Source: Calonectria ilicicola (taxonomy: Eukaryota; Ascomycota; Sordariomycetes; Hypocreales; Nectriaceae). Taken from it: a stretch of DNA of 64,000 nucleotides. The DNA lies in contig CP085830.1 of the NCBI GenBank assembly GCA_020809705.1, positions 3,410,001-3,474,000 on the forward strand. The letters run 5' to 3'. Of this stretch, positions 11,414-23,586 are shown one piece after another. Both the position numbers and the translations under genes were made by a program. Positions within the stretch are counted from its first letter, which is position 1. Each line of letters opens with the position of its first letter. The notes beneath the pieces are model-generated. The model saw nothing but the letters and a program-made list of their open reading frames with translations. It ran no database searches and was not told where the DNA came from.

Positions 11414-14400
11414 ATGACCGCCAAGTCGAATGCTGGGGAAAAGGCCCATGAGGCCGTTCCCGAGCCTGGACCGACTCCTATTGCGGCTCCCGAGGAGCCA
11501 CAGCAAGGGTCCGGTTGGGGAGTTTATTTGGTATGATTCTACAAAAAGATACGAGGTGTATGCTAATTGTGGAGTGCAGAGAATTTTGTCACATGGAGGC
11601 TCTGTTGAGCATACCATGCAGGCTGTTGCTATTTTTGCTGCTATTGCATCTGGAGCCGGAAATGCTCTTCAAAATCTCATCTTCGGCAGATTTGTCACTA
11701 CCATAAACGACTTTACCTCCGGGAGGGGAACTCCAGCCAAATTTCGTAGTGACGTGTCTGATCTTGCGTTAGTCCTCCTACTTGTCGCTGACAAAGCATC
11801 ATACTGACATCCAATAAGCCTCTATTTTGTCTACCTTGGCATTGGCCGATTTGTCCTTTGCTACCTCTACAACACCCTCTTAACGTACTCTGCATATCGA
11901 ATTGTGCGCAACATCCGCCATGCCTATCTTCGTGCCGCCCTACGTCAGGAGATTGCCTACTATGACTTTGGTACTGGGGGTTCCATCGCAACCCAAGCCA
12001 CTTCGAATGGACGGTTGATCCAGGGAGGCCTTTCTGAAAAGCTCGGTCTCACATTCCAAGGCATTTCTACTTTCGTAACTGCTTTCATCATCGCTTTCGT
12101 CGTTCAGTGGAAACTCACCTTGATCTGCTTCTGCATCGCACCCGCCACCATCATCGTTATGGGAGTTATTGCTGGGATTCAGGCCGGACATGAAACCAAA
12201 ATACTTGAGATCCATGGAAAAGCTAATTCATTCGCTGAGGGCGTTCTTGCTAGCGTCCGCGCAGTACAGGCTTTTGAAATGCGGGCTAGGCTCGTTGACA
12301 AGTTTGACAAGTATCTCGAAGATGCCCACAAGGTCGGTAATAAAATGTCGCCACTATTTGGAATCTTATTCTCCGGCGAATACACCATCATCTATCTTGG
12401 CTTTGGACTTGCCTTCTGGCAAGGTATCAAGCTGTACCTCTCGGGTGATATTGAAGAGGTTGGTGATATTTTTACGTGAGTTCTATCACCAAAACTCCTT
12501 GATCTCATCAACTGTCTGACTTGAAATATTCAGTGTTTTGATGTCCGTCGTTATTGCTGCCATCAGTCTAACCTCGCTTGCCCCATACTCGATTGACTTC
12601 AGCCGTGCCATCTCCTCCGGCGCTCAACTCTTCCAGCTCATGGACCGCAAGTCGTCTATTGATCCCCTCGATACCACTGGCGAAACTCCTTCCAGTATTA
12701 CCGGTGAGGTCGAACTGGAGAATGTTTCGTTCGCCTACCCGACTCGGCCCGGCGTTCCCGTCCTTGAGAACTTTTTTCTGCGCATTCCTGCAGGCAAAGT
12801 GACAGCCCTTGTTGTACGTTCTCTTCCTTGAAAAGGGTTTATCGCATTTCTACATACTTACTTTTTTTAGGGCCAAAGCGGTTCTGGTAAAAGTACCATC
12901 GTTGGACTCATTGAAAGGTGGTACAACCTGAAGGCCGGGACCATCAAGTTGGATGGGAGGCCCATTGAAGATTTGAACCTAAGTTGGCTGAGGAAAAATG
13001 TCCGCCTTGTTCAGCAGGTACGACATTATTTCTCGAACAGATATCGATTTGAATATTAATAGTTCACTAGGAGCCGGTTCTCTTTGAAGGCACGGTATTT
13101 GACAATATCAAGCATGGTTTGATTGGCACCGACTTAGAAAACGCATCGAGGGAGGAACAACTAGAGCGAATTCAAGATGCCGCCAAAATGGCCTTTGCTC
13201 ATGATTTTATTAAGGAGCTTCCTGATGGTTATGATACCCAAATTGGTCAGCGTGGTGGCCTCTTGTCAGGCGGTCAGAAGCAGCGCGTTGCCATCGCCCG
13301 AAGCATTGTGTCTCATCCCAAGGTTCTGCTTCTTGATGAAGCAACGAGTGCCCTTGATCCTCACGCAGAAGGTATCGTGCAGCAAGCCCTCGACAGGGCA
13401 TCTAAAGGACGAACTACAATTGTTATTGCTCACAAGTTAGCGACTATCAGAAAGGCCGACAATATTGTTGTCATGTCTAAGGGTCACATCATTGAACAAG
13501 GAACCCACGATTCTCTCCTTTCTAGCGACGGAGCATACGCCAAACTCGTAAAGATCCAAAATCTCGCCATCTCTTCATCAGACTGTACCAGCGAAACAGA
13601 AGTGGAGGAAGCAGCTAGCGAAGTGGAAGACTTGGATGTCACAAAAACCATAACAAAATACGAGACTGGAATTCAAGAACGCCTAGAGCGCCAAATGGAC
13701 CGGGACAATTATGATAACTACAAGCAGGTCGGAATTGTCACAGTCGTTGTACGCCTTGTACGAGCGACTCCAGAACTCACCTGGTCGTATGTCCTTGCAT
13801 TTATCGGGTGTTTGGGAGGAGCTGCTCTTTTCCCTGGACAGGCCATTTTACTTTCGAGAGTTATGGACGTCTTTCAGCTCAGCGGCGAGAGAATGAGAAG
13901 TCGAGGAAACTTCTTCGCCGCCATGTTTGTTGTTCTTGCTGGCGGCTGTCTCATCATCTATTTCCTCATTGGCTGGTGCACCAATGCGATTGCTCAGCAT
14001 CTAAGTCATAAGCTCCGAAAGCAAAGTCTTCGGGATATGCTCAAGCAAGACCTTCAATTCTTCGATCGCAAAGAAAACAACACTGGAGCTTTAGTTAGCC
14101 GCGTTGACTCGAATCCTCAAAGCATTTTAGAACTAATGGGCAGCAACATCGGACTCATTCTCATTTCCGTGCTGAATCTATCAGCTTGCAGTATCATTTC
14201 CATCGCTCACAGTTGGAGGCTTGGTCTAGTGGTGGTTTGCGGTGGGCTTCCTCCACTTGTCGCTTCTGGTTACCTGAAAATCCGATTTGACGCAAAACTC
14301 GATCGAAATACCTCCAAGAGATATTCCACAAGCGCAGCTATTGCATCAGAGGCAGTCAATGCCATCAGGACCGTCTCGTCTCTGGCCATCGAGGATGCAG

Positions 14401-15573
14401 TTTTGCACAAGTACGTGGCGGAGCTGGATCACGCCGTATCCGGTTCATTGAAAGATATCATGACCATCATGATGTGGTTTGCTCTAACCCAGTCCATTGA
14501 GTATTGGTTCCAGGCTTTGGGTTTTTGGTACGGATGCCGACTTCTGTCCTTCGGAAACGTCTCGATGTACAATTTTTACGTCGCCTTCCTGGCCGTCTTT
14601 TTTTCAGGACAAGCAGCCTCCCAGTTTTTTATGTTCTCGACAAGTATTACCAAAGGTGTTAATGCTGCCAATTACATGTTCTGGCTGAACAGCTTGCAGC
14701 CTACAGTTCAAGAAACGCCTGATAATCGACAAAATGGACCCAAGTCAGGGGGACCAATTGCGCTTGATAGTGTTCGATTCTCGTACCCACTTCGTCCTCA
14801 CGCGCAAGTCCTCCGCGGTGTTGATTTGAAGGTATGCTCGTCCCTTTTGAGTTCTATTGATGTGTTTTATACTAATGGTTTATGTGTAGATCAAGCCAGG
14901 TCAATTTGTTGCTCTGGTTGGAGCCTCTGGGTGCGGCAAGTCAACCATGATCGCAATGCTGGAACGATTTTATGATCCATCAAGCGGCACCATCAGCATC
15001 GATTCATCTCCTCTCCCCACTCTTAATCCACGTCTCTATCGTTCTGTTATCGGTCTCGTACAGCAAGAGCCTACCTTGTTTCAGGGTAGTATTCGCGAAA
15101 ACATTGCCCTTGGTGTTGATGATCCTTCTGTCGATGGTGCTCCTTCTGTATCCGATGCCCAAATCGAGACCGCTCTCAGGGCCGCCAACGCTTGGGATTT
15201 TGTCTCTTCACTACCCGACGGCCTTGCCACACCAGCAGGCTCCAACGGTGCGCAATTGTCAGGTGGTCAACGACAGCGCATTGCCATTGCTCGAGCACTC
15301 GTTCGAAACCCGAAGGTGTTACTTTTGGATGAGGCGACGAGTGCTCTGGACACTGAAAGCGAAAAGATTGTCCAAAACGCTCTGGCTGAGGCAGCCAAGG
15401 AAGGTGATCGCATCACCATCGCCGTTGCTCACCGTCTCAGCACGGTTAGAGACGCCGATCTGATATGCGTCTTCCTTGGCGGCAAAATCTCCGAGGCCGG
15501 AACACATCAAGAACTCATCGCTCAAGGCGGGCTATATCGGAAGATGTGTGAAGCTCAGGCTTTGGAGGGCTGA
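11414..15573 (+). CDS. Full-length MDR-type ABC transporter (ABCB family)
   Basis: Seven-exon model: 11414-11530, 11580-11767, 11819-12475, 12534-12813, 12871-13017, 13071-14831 and 14890-15573, giving 1277 aa with every junction in frame. The order is (TMD-NBD)x2. The first Walker A, GQSGSGKST, is at residues 415-423, with LSGGQKQR from 528 and LLLDEATSALD shortly after. The second half has GASGCGKST near 1061, LSGGQRQRIAIARA and another LLLDEATSALD. Both nucleotide-binding sites keep their Walker A, signature and Walker B residues, so both look competent. Family knowledge: fungal ABCB pumps export xenobiotics or metabolites across the plasma membrane; the substrate cannot be read from sequence. 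Divergent from the Zn2Cys6 regulator. Confidence 0.93.
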
Positions 15574-17384
15574 GAATAACAGGGTTCAAACAAAAACTCG
15601 GAGGGGCGATTCGTGTGACTCGTTATCAGGCGTTAAAATTCGGCGACCAACAAACATGGTTTGCGGCTAGAGGAGGCGGTTACCAACAGCGAAATGTATA
15701 TTTTAGTTATCTCTACTCATTCCCATGAGATATCATTATTAGTCTTATTAATATCATTATTTTATTCCGCTTATGTGGCCAAACAATTGATCTCAATGAA
15801 AAAATTTACTAACACTCAGTTCGTGAAAGACTCTGTTACACTTAAATAGGCAAATTTCTTCACACAATCAGGTCACAACGTTCAAATAACACCATGCCTA
15901 TTTCCCGACTAGTTGGATTAAGGGAGCTTTACTTTGCTTGTTTTGCACGCTGATCATATTAGCTGCTTTTAAACGTATCGCAATGGAGGACATAACAAAA
16001 TAGAGATTGACGGGCACTCGAGCTTCTTGCTTGAGAGGCCGCTGTTGGAGCCATTACTGTAGACATGCGAACATGAGCGGCGATGTTGTCGAAATCAGAC
16101 TAGGCGTGAGACACCATTATTTCCTGTATAGTTCATACTGCAATGTTGAGGTAGGCTGGGATGACACCTGCGGATCCATCAATCACCGGGTTGCTAAAAG
16201 TACAATGATTAAATTTACAGCGGCTACTGCTGCCAGGCTTGCATCACAGCCATACGCTCTACCTTTTCCCACCATCTCCCAACTAATTCAGAAATAAATA
16301 ATTTAGATATAAGCTTTATTATTATTTATTCATTTGTTTATTTGTTTCTTTTTCTTTTTCCATGGAATTGACTTTTAGGGCAGTTGAGTTCATTGGTGTT
16401 GAAGGTGAAAAATTCTTAGGGCCCTTGATGGTAAAATACAGGTCAAATGTTATTCGCAAGCTCCCAGTAAGTATATGGCACCAAATGGCCAATGCATTGC
16501 AGATAATTTCATCGAATGCCGGTACAACTCTAATATCGACCTCTTTGTCTTTGATGGCTTGGATTTAAGCTAACCTAAATGCATTTCCCAACAGAAAAAA
16601 ATTGTGGCCATTGAACAATAAGATCTAACTGATCTGACATGCGTGCATTGGTAGGGTGTGAATGTTGGCTGTATAAAGAGCACATAAAAACAACGTAGCA
16701 CGAAAGACCTTCCAGTGCGGGGTAAGAAGATGACAGATGTAAATAAATAAAACAACCTTATCCTGCGCTATGCTTATAGCTTTGTCACTTGGTACCTAGA
16801 TTCATTATTCCTTTTTTTGGACGAAAGTTTCGCATGATTGGTTTAGGGTAGTCCACGTATAAGTAGCAAGTGCAATGTTCCGCGTTCAGATGGGGGATTT
16901 TCCGGATAATACTCGGGATACCAGGTTGTGGAACCGCTGGTGGGGCGTGGCGGATGTAGCGGACCCGGCCGGTCCAAATAAGTGCACGAGGTAGGTACGA
17001 ATACGGAAGTTGGCTCGGAACGTCTAATTTTTGGTACATGCCAAGTTGCGATCTGGTCAATACCTTGCTCGGACTTAGTTCCAGATTTCACTTCCCATCT
17101 CATCCATCTGCAATCGCCTCCGAACCCCGACTCGACTATGGCGAAGGCCGACTTCTCGTGATACCACCGTATTCGAATTTTTTAATATAATAGGTGCGAA
17201 AGCTTACCCCTACAGAGCTTCCTGGGCGCGTCCTGAGCTTCTGAGCCCCTGGAGGCCTCGAGTCCGGCTTGTATCCGCCAGCCCCTTTGGTCCCGCGTGC
17301 AGCTACTGACGCCATCGCCAGGTAGTACTTGATTGCACGCGATTTGTCTTCACACACAACACTTTTTCTCGACACGGCCTCGAG
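15574..17384. other. AT-rich intergenic region with a repeat relic
   Basis: Between the transporter stop and the Sec16 start. Mostly AT-rich, with runs of TTATTA and AAATAA. It carries one copy of a dispersed element (16257-16412). The open stretch 16073-16297 has no recognisable domain. The last ~280 bp are the Sec16 promoter and leader. Confidence 0.6.
16257..16412 (+). repeat. Dispersed repeat copy A
   Basis: It starts with CTCTACCTTTTCCCACCATCT, identical (21 bp) to the start of copy B at about 25017. Both continue into AT-rich sequence containing AAATAAATAA and TTTGTTTATTTGTTT, and both end in a related block (GGGCAGTTGAGTTC here, GGGCAGCTGAGTTC in copy B). Same orientation, diverged. 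The class of element is not recognised. Confidence 0.55.
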
Positions 17385-20300
17385 ATGGCTGCCGAGGCGC
17401 CAAACCCATCAGGGCAACCAGCTGTGATGCCTGGTAACCCTGATGCTGCTGTCACAACACAAACACAGGCCGACGCGAGCCAGCCGACGTCACCTATCGA
17501 AAATACGCCGAACCAATCCACCGAGGCTGCGACACAAGAAGCCGAGTCGTATGATGATGCAGAGGCTGCCCACAACGAGGATGGAGCTAATGCCTGGTTT
17601 TCACAAGACGGTGACGATGACGGAGATGCTTGGCTAGCTTCCGAAGAGCCAGCTACCGAGGAACAGCCTGCCCAGGAGCTCCCCACCGAGCAGCTCGCAC
17701 AACACCCCGAACATGATCAGGAGGCAGATGAGGGCAACACACCCCAACCAAATGCCTCGAGCTCCCAGCATTCCAAATCAATGTCATTTGCCCGAACTGT
17801 CTCTCATGAAGTCAGTTTCAATGACGACGAGGATGCCGACTGGAACCTCTCCCGCACGGACACTGATCCTTTTAAATTTATGTCCCCCTCAGATCGAACA
17901 AATTCTTTTCCCGCTGTGCCCCTTATCAATAAAAGCTCAGACTCGCACCAGACCCTGCCTTCAAATCAGGCTTTGGATGTTATGGAGGAGGATGAAAGAG
18001 ATGCAACGGCTGAGGAGGAGGAATACCAGCGAGGGCAAGCTTCGGAATCCCCCGCAGAGCTCAATGCACCCAGACGATCACATGCACGATCTATCTCCAT
18101 CGGTGGAGATTTGCAGGGAACTGATGCCCAGGCTTCTGAGGCGCGCTATGAAGAGGGTATTCCTCTAATTTCTCAGACTGAATCTGAGGAAACAGCCGAA
18201 CCTCAAGGAGCCGCAGCTACTTCATTTGATGATGGTGAAGAAGATGGAGACGACTTTTTCGGCCAGGTCCAGGATGCTCACTCGAATGAGCCCAAGCCCC
18301 TTGAACGTAAATCTACAATGCAGGTCATGGACTCGACAGATCCTGGCCCCATCTCGCGTCAAGACACCATTCAGGAGGCAATTGCTGAAGAGCCCGCTGA
18401 GGAAAAGGAGGAGGATGCAGACTCTCAGGACAGAGCTGATGGAGTGAAGCCCACAGGCGACCTGGCCTCAAAGTGGGAAGAAGCCTTCGCTGGTGATGAT
18501 GAAGACGATTTCCTCCTGGAGGATACTCCATCAGGAAACAAGGAGGTTGACCCAGCCGCTTTCTTTGGAAGTGATGATGAGGGTTTCCTTGAGGACGAGG
18601 AGGAGACTCCAGCGCCTCAGGTTGCTGCTGCAAAGAATTCGTACGTTCCCCAAAAGCCAGCCACCCAAGTAGCTTCCCCCTATACTCCCACAACCCCTAC
18701 TGGAGGTTATAATGCTCCTGCGCCTACAACAACGCAATACGGATCGGCACCCCAATATGGTACTGCCCCTCCCCCCGCTAGGCCTGAAATACCCAGAACA
18801 CAGAGCTTTGCCGACAAGTCCAAGGGAGGATATTCGTCTCCATATGACCTGCCTTCGGACCTCGTTGCTCCAGTGGTGAAGCCTCGAAAGCGAGCTAGTA
18901 TGCAGCAACTCCCTCGATCTACTCCTCCTCCTCCTCAGGTGTCTGGCCCCCCTAGGAGTGCCAGCGCCGGCATGTACGCACCTGGCCCTCCTTCTAGTAC
19001 CCTTTCTCCTCCCAGCTCAAGCCACGGTCTGGTACCATCTGCACACCAAGGCCCGCCTCCTCACCAGAAGCCTCCGACTCCTAGTGGTGCACACAAGGAG
19101 AATTTCTTTGAGGAGCTGCCCATGGCACCTAAGCCTCGTCCAAGCTCGAGAACGAGCATTCGAGCCCAATCCCCGGTACGGCAGCAACCACCCATGGCTT
19201 ATGGTACCCATGCTTCAATGGGCACTGCTGCAGGCCAGATGCCACCACCACCTCCTCCAGCTCAAGCTCATCCAGCTCCGGCTCCACCTAGTCAGCCGAC
19301 TGGCGTCACAGGACTCGTTGCCCCCGAACGTGTTAGCCCTTACGCTGCTCTCTCAACTCCTGCAAACCATATGCCACCGCCGTCTACCAATGTTTCCAGA
19401 TATTCTCCAGCTCCTGGTGCTACGGGGAACCACACGGCTCCCCCAGCACCTGCCAATAGCCGATACTCGCCAGCCCCTCCGGCTACGAAATCTCACGGTT
19501 CTTACGGACCTGTTGCTGCAGCAGCCGTTCCACCACCGGTTTTGCCTCATCAACCTAGAACGTCGAGTCCTTTGACCCACGTTGAGACGAATCATAATGG
19601 GGAGACAATTGCTGAGCGCCGAATGAGCTCTTCATATGAACCACGACTGAACCGAGTTTCTTCGCTTCCCCCGACTCGTGAGGTGGATGAGGAAGACGAA
19701 CAGGCTACTCCTAATAGTAGATCGCTGAGCGCAACTCACGCACCCAGCTATTTTAGTCCCAAGGGATCTCCAACAGCAGTTCGGCGAACACCGCCACCTC
19801 CTAGCTATGCCGGGCAGTTGACGCTCTCACCACCCAAGCAATCGGGTCTGGGCTATGTTCCTCATCTTCCACATGCTCCTCCGACAGCCCAGGCAGGATT
19901 TGTTCCGCCTCCGCGTGCTCAAACTCAATCACCAAGTGCCTCGTTTGGCCACAGGCAGAGTAGGAAGTCGTCGGATTCTACAAAGCGCCCCTCTTCTGCT
20001 CACTCACCTGCCTCTCCCGTTTTAACAAAGCCAACTCAGTCTATTTACGCACCCGTCACTCGAACCCGAGGCGCGTCATTGACAATGAACATGGTTGCCC
20101 CTACTGATGGACGTGAAAATGACACTCTTCAGCGCTGGAAGGGAGTGCCCGTTTTTGCCTGGGGCGTCGGCGGCACTATTGTCACCTCGTTCCCCAACAG
20201 CGTTCCTCGATATGGCATGAACCAGAGTGTGCCCATCATCATCCGTACTCCGGGTGAAGTCAAGGTTCGCAACATTAAGGATGTTGATCCCCTACCTGAC

Positions 20301-23099
20301 CGCCTAGGCAAGTTCCCAGGCCCCCTGAAGGGCAAGTCGAAAAAGAAGGAGACTATTGCCTGGCTTTCGGCTGGTATCGAAACTTTGGAGAAGGACCTCC
20401 CCGAGGTTTCATTCCATTCTCAGCTCTCACTGGAAGCTAAGCGAGCAATTGAGCGTTTGCTTTTGTGGAGAATCCTCCGCGTCTTTATCGAGAATGACGG
20501 TGTTCTCGAAGGTACCCCAGCTGTAGAAAAGGCTGTGCGGGATATTCTTTCACCGGGCACCATCACCCCCACTGCTGATGACGATGCGTTGTTCCCTGGT
20601 GCCGGTGGTTTGGGTGTCCCAGTCACTGCTGTCACTGCGATGCAAGCTGATGGAGCTGATATCTCCACAATGGACCAGATTCGCCATCACTTGTTGAGAG
20701 GTGATCGTGAGAAAGCTGTCTGGGCTTTGGTTGACAAGCGACTATGGGGCCATGCCATGCTGATCTCTCATACTGTTTCGGACGATCTTTACAAGCAAGT
20801 TGCCCAAGAATTTGTACGAAAGGAGGTCAATTACCCTGGCCACCAAAACGAGTCAATGGCCGCTCTGTATAAGATTCTGTCTGGAAACTACGATGAATGT
20901 GTTGATGAGCTCGTACCTTCGCATGCTAGAGCTGGTCTCCAGCTCCTCTCAACTGGATCTGGTGCGGGACCTACTATGGACACTCTGGATGGATTGGATA
21001 AGTGGCGTGAGACACTTAGTTTGGTCCTGAGCAACCGCAGTACTGATGATATTCGTGGATTGAATGCTCTCGGAAACCTGTTGTCCAGCTATGGAAGAGC
21101 CGAAGCAGCTCATATTTGCTTCGTTTTTGGTAGAAATGCCTCTGTTTTTGGCGGTTTGGATGACCCTGCCTCCAACTTTGTGTTGATCGGCTCCGACCAT
21201 CGTCAGAATTCTGATCAATTTGGAAAGGATGTTGAATCCCTCCAACTGAGCGAAGTCTATGAGTATGGACTCTCGCTTGCTGGTGGACTAAATGCTGGTG
21301 CCGGAAGCCCTCATCTGGCTGCCTACAAGCTTCAGCATGCCATGGCCCTTGCCGAGTACGGCTTTAGGGACAAGGCACTGCAGTACTGCGAAGCGATTGC
21401 TCTGGCAATGACATCTCAAACCAAGAGGTCACCCTATTACCATTACATTCTGGAGTCTGCTGTTGATGACTTCATGATAAGGCTCAAGCAGGCTCCCAAG
21501 GAAGAGAGCAACTCTTGGATCTCTAAGCCCAGCATGAATAAGGTTTCAGACAGTATGTGGAACAGATTCAATAAGTTCGTGGCTGGCGATGAGAACGAAG
21601 CCAACGGAAATGGAGCGGGTGGCGAGGCAGAAGCTGGACCTTTCGGCCGCATTGCAACTACGCCTACTATGAGCCGCTCACCTTCTGTGTCCAACTTTGA
21701 GCCTTACGGTGGACAATCTCCTGGATATCCCATGGCCGGAGCACATGCTCCCGGTTCTGCTGCGGCGTCTAGATATGCCCCAGGTGCAGTGGCTGCCACT
21801 CCTTCATCGAATCCTTATGAGCCTACATCGCAATACACTCCGGCCCCGCGAAGCTCGATGGATCGAAGCTCAAGTGAATACGCTCGAAATTCTTACGAGC
21901 CCGCTTACCCAGGAGTCGGCGCAGCATCGGCACCATCTACTAGCTACGCCCCAGCAGCTCCAGCTCCTGAAGTTAATGCCGCTCAACCTACGTTTGGCAT
22001 GACCTCAGTACCAGGCCTGGCCCCTGCTGCCCAGATTACGCAAGGATACCAGCCATTCGGTGTCGATCCTCCAGCTAGCATGCCGACATTGGCCACGGAG
22101 AACAACAATGATTCGTCGCAACAAGGCTACCAACCTCCCAGTTACGGATACGAACCACCTTCCATGATAACAACCCCCCCTGAAGCTGAAAACACGGATA
22201 GCGCTGAAGGCGCAACCGGTGGATACGAGCCACCATCCTTCCAACCATACGGATACGAGCCTCCGTCGTATGAGCCTGACTTGGATACAACTGCTGATGA
22301 TGGAGATGATGCCCCTAAGCCAAAGAAGAAGAGCTTTATGGACGACGACGACGATGACATTCCTGCACTGAAATCTGGCGAAAAGTCAAAGGCTGAAAAG
22401 GACCGAGAGAATGACGAGATGTTCCGCAAAGCAGCTGAAGAAGATGGTATGTTTACTCTTGAGATGATTAGGAACTATGTGGCTAACTTGAATAAAGCGA
22501 AACGTGCAGCTGCTCAGCCTGCGAAGAAAGGATGGGGATTCTCGGGATGGTTTGGAGGTAGCAAGAAGGCAGAAGAGGTGCCCACTAGCGGCGATTCATC
22601 TCCTGGCAAGCCAATCCGAGCTAAGCTGGGAGAAGCGAGCAGCTTCGTATATGACCCTAACCTGAAGCGATGGGTCAACAAGAAGCCTGGAGCTGAGAAC
22701 ACACCTGCAAAGACTGCGACACCCCCTCCACCTAGGGCCATGCCACCTCGTTCGGTCTCCGGCACCCCGCCTCCCCCTCCTGGTACACCTCCTCCACCTT
22801 TGAGCAGCAGTGTGCCGCCATCTACAGCTCTACCTCCTCTCACCCGTCCCGTGATCCCTGAGTTGAAGAAAACTGTCTCCATGGGCAATATTGGCTTGAC
22901 AGCCCCCCCGCCCATGATCCGTTCGGTGTCAAGCGGTAGCATGGGAGGCCCTCCCAGTGCCCCTTCGAGTAGACCGACAACGAGCATGAGCAACGCTAGC
23001 AGCATTGATGATCTCTTGGGCGCTGCTGCACCCCGCAAGCCGGGTGATAAGAAGAAGCCTAGAAAGAGCGGCCGCTATGTTGATGTGATGGCCAAGTAA
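17385..23099 (+). CDS. SEC16: Sec16, COPII coat assembly scaffold
   Basis: One open frame of 1904 codons, or 1887 aa if the in-frame intron at 22447-22497 is removed. The first ~900 residues are acidic and then proline-rich, low-complexity sequence. The conserved central region begins near residue 909 (DTLQRWKGVPVFAWG) and includes FPGPLKGKSKKKE. The alpha-helical ACE1-like domain follows to about residue 1370 and includes MDQIRHHLLRGDREKAVWAL. The C-terminal region has a conserved block (KKGWGFSGWFGG, then a segment ending in FVYDPNLKRWVNKK) and proline-rich sequence. Family knowledge: Sec16 marks ER exit sites and scaffolds Sec23/24 and Sec13/31. The length and disordered flanks fit fungal Sec16. 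The start ATG is in a good context (GAGATGGCT). Confidence 0.95.
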   Translation: MAAEAPNPSGQPAVMPGNPDAAVTTQTQADASQPTSPIENTPNQSTEAATQEAESYDDAEAAHNEDGANAWFSQDGDDDGDAWLASEEPATEEQPAQELPTEQLAQHPEHDQEADEGNTPQPNASSSQHSKSMSFARTVSHEVSFNDDEDADWNLSRTDTDPFKFMSPSDRTNSFPAVPLINKSSDSHQTLPSNQALDVMEEDERDATAEEEEYQRGQASESPAELNAPRRSHARSISIGGDLQGTDAQASEARYEEGIPLISQTESEETAEPQGAAATSFDDGEEDGDDFFGQVQDAHSNEPKPLERKSTMQVMDSTDPGPISRQDTIQEAIAEEPAEEKEEDADSQDRADGVKPTGDLASKWEEAFAGDDEDDFLLEDTPSGNKEVDPAAFFGSDDEGFLEDEEETPAPQVAAAKNSYVPQKPATQVASPYTPTTPTGGYNAPAPTTTQYGSAPQYGTAPPPARPEIPRTQSFADKSKGGYSSPYDLPSDLVAPVVKPRKRASMQQLPRSTPPPPQVSGPPRSASAGMYAPGPPSSTLSPPSSSHGLVPSAHQGPPPHQKPPTPSGAHKENFFEELPMAPKPRPSSRTSIRAQSPVRQQPPMAYGTHASMGTAAGQMPPPPPPAQAHPAPAPPSQPTGVTGLVAPERVSPYAALSTPANHMPPPSTNVSRYSPAPGATGNHTAPPAPANSRYSPAPPATKSHGSYGPVAAAAVPPPVLPHQPRTSSPLTHVETNHNGETIAERRMSSSYEPRLNRVSSLPPTREVDEEDEQATPNSRSLSATHAPSYFSPKGSPTAVRRTPPPPSYAGQLTLSPPKQSGLGYVPHLPHAPPTAQAGFVPPPRAQTQSPSASFGHRQSRKSSDSTKRPSSAHSPASPVLTKPTQSIYAPVTRTRGASLTMNMVAPTDGRENDTLQRWKGVPVFAWGVGGTIVTSFPNSVPRYGMNQSVPIIIRTPGEVKVRNIKDVDPLPDRLGKFPGPLKGKSKKKETIAWLSAGIETLEKDLPEVSFHSQLSLEAKRAIERLLLWRILRVFIENDGVLEGTPAVEKAVRDILSPGTITPTADDDALFPGAGGLGVPVTAVTAMQADGADISTMDQIRHHLLRGDREKAVWALVDKRLWGHAMLISHTVSDDLYKQVAQEFVRKEVNYPGHQNESMAALYKILSGNYDECVDELVPSHARAGLQLLSTGSGAGPTMDTLDGLDKWRETLSLVLSNRSTDDIRGLNALGNLLSSYGRAEAAHICFVFGRNASVFGGLDDPASNFVLIGSDHRQNSDQFGKDVESLQLSEVYEYGLSLAGGLNAGAGSPHLAAYKLQHAMALAEYGFRDKALQYCEAIALAMTSQTKRSPYYHYILESAVDDFMIRLKQAPKEESNSWISKPSMNKVSDSMWNRFNKFVAGDENEANGNGAGGEAEAGPFGRIATTPTMSRSPSVSNFEPYGGQSPGYPMAGAHAPGSAAASRYAPGAVAATPSSNPYEPTSQYTPAPRSSMDRSSSEYARNSYEPAYPGVGAASAPSTSYAPAAPAPEVNAAQPTFGMTSVPGLAPAAQITQGYQPFGVDPPASMPTLATENNNDSSQQGYQPPSYGYEPPSMITTPPEAENTDSAEGATGGYEPPSFQPYGYEPPSYEPDLDTTADDGDDAPKPKKKSFMDDDDDDIPALKSGEKSKAEKDRENDEMFRKAAEEDGMFTLEMIRNYVANLNKAKRAAAQPAKKGWGFSGWFGGSKKAEEVPTSGDSSPGKPIRAKLGEASSFVYDPNLKRWVNKKPGAENTPAKTATPPPPRAMPPRSVSGTPPPPPGTPPPPLSSSVPPSTALPPLTRPVIPELKKTVSMGNIGLTAPPPMIRSVSSGSMGGPPSAPSSRPTTSMSNASSIDDLLGAAAPRKPGDKKKPRKSGRYVDVMAK
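22447..22497 (+). other. Probable in-frame intron inside SEC16
   Basis: A 51-nt segment begins GTATGT, has the canonical branch word GCTAAC at 22482-22487 and ends AAG. It contains no stop and is a multiple of three, so reading through adds 17 residues without breaking the frame. Removing it joins EED to AKRAAAQPAKKGW, which flows better in a conserved charged segment. Confidence 0.75.
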
Positions 23100-23586
23100 A
23101 ACACTCGCCTTGTTTGAGAGCGTGTGATGTGTTTGTACGAACTTGGGCATGTCCCTTTTGGTCTGGCGTTTCATTGAGCGGGCATTGTGTCTGGGACCAA
23201 CTTTTCTGTATAATAGACTATTGATTTTCGGTGTAATTTTGTGTTTAGTCGCATCAAAGGAAATACGCCAACCGCGACTGGCAGTAATTCGTCGATGTAT
23301 ACATCGGCAAGGAGGATACTTGATTTTAATCGCTAGTTGGGCCATCCCGAAAATTAGACATTGTTTACTATTCATGAAGCATTGCTTATCTTTGAGAGCC
23401 GATTTATTGAGCACAGTATTGTTAATTCATGCCCTAAGGTGTATAGATTAATTTCTTCAGAGATGATATAGCAAGAGTTAATAAGCAACACCTATCCTGC
23501 CAACTCCATAACACACAAAATGATTCCGTTTATTTCACCAGCGCCTTAACACCATTTCAAGAAATTGTGTTCTTTGACACCAAGGG
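23100..23586. other. Convergent 3' flanks of SEC16 and HUS1
   Basis: A 487-bp spacer between two stop codons. No gene is supported; it should hold both 3' UTRs. Confidence 0.65.

Noticed and set aside
16073..16297. Short ATG-started plus-strand frame ending in repeat copy A
   Set aside because: Its end lies inside a dispersed repeat and no domain or promoter is visible.
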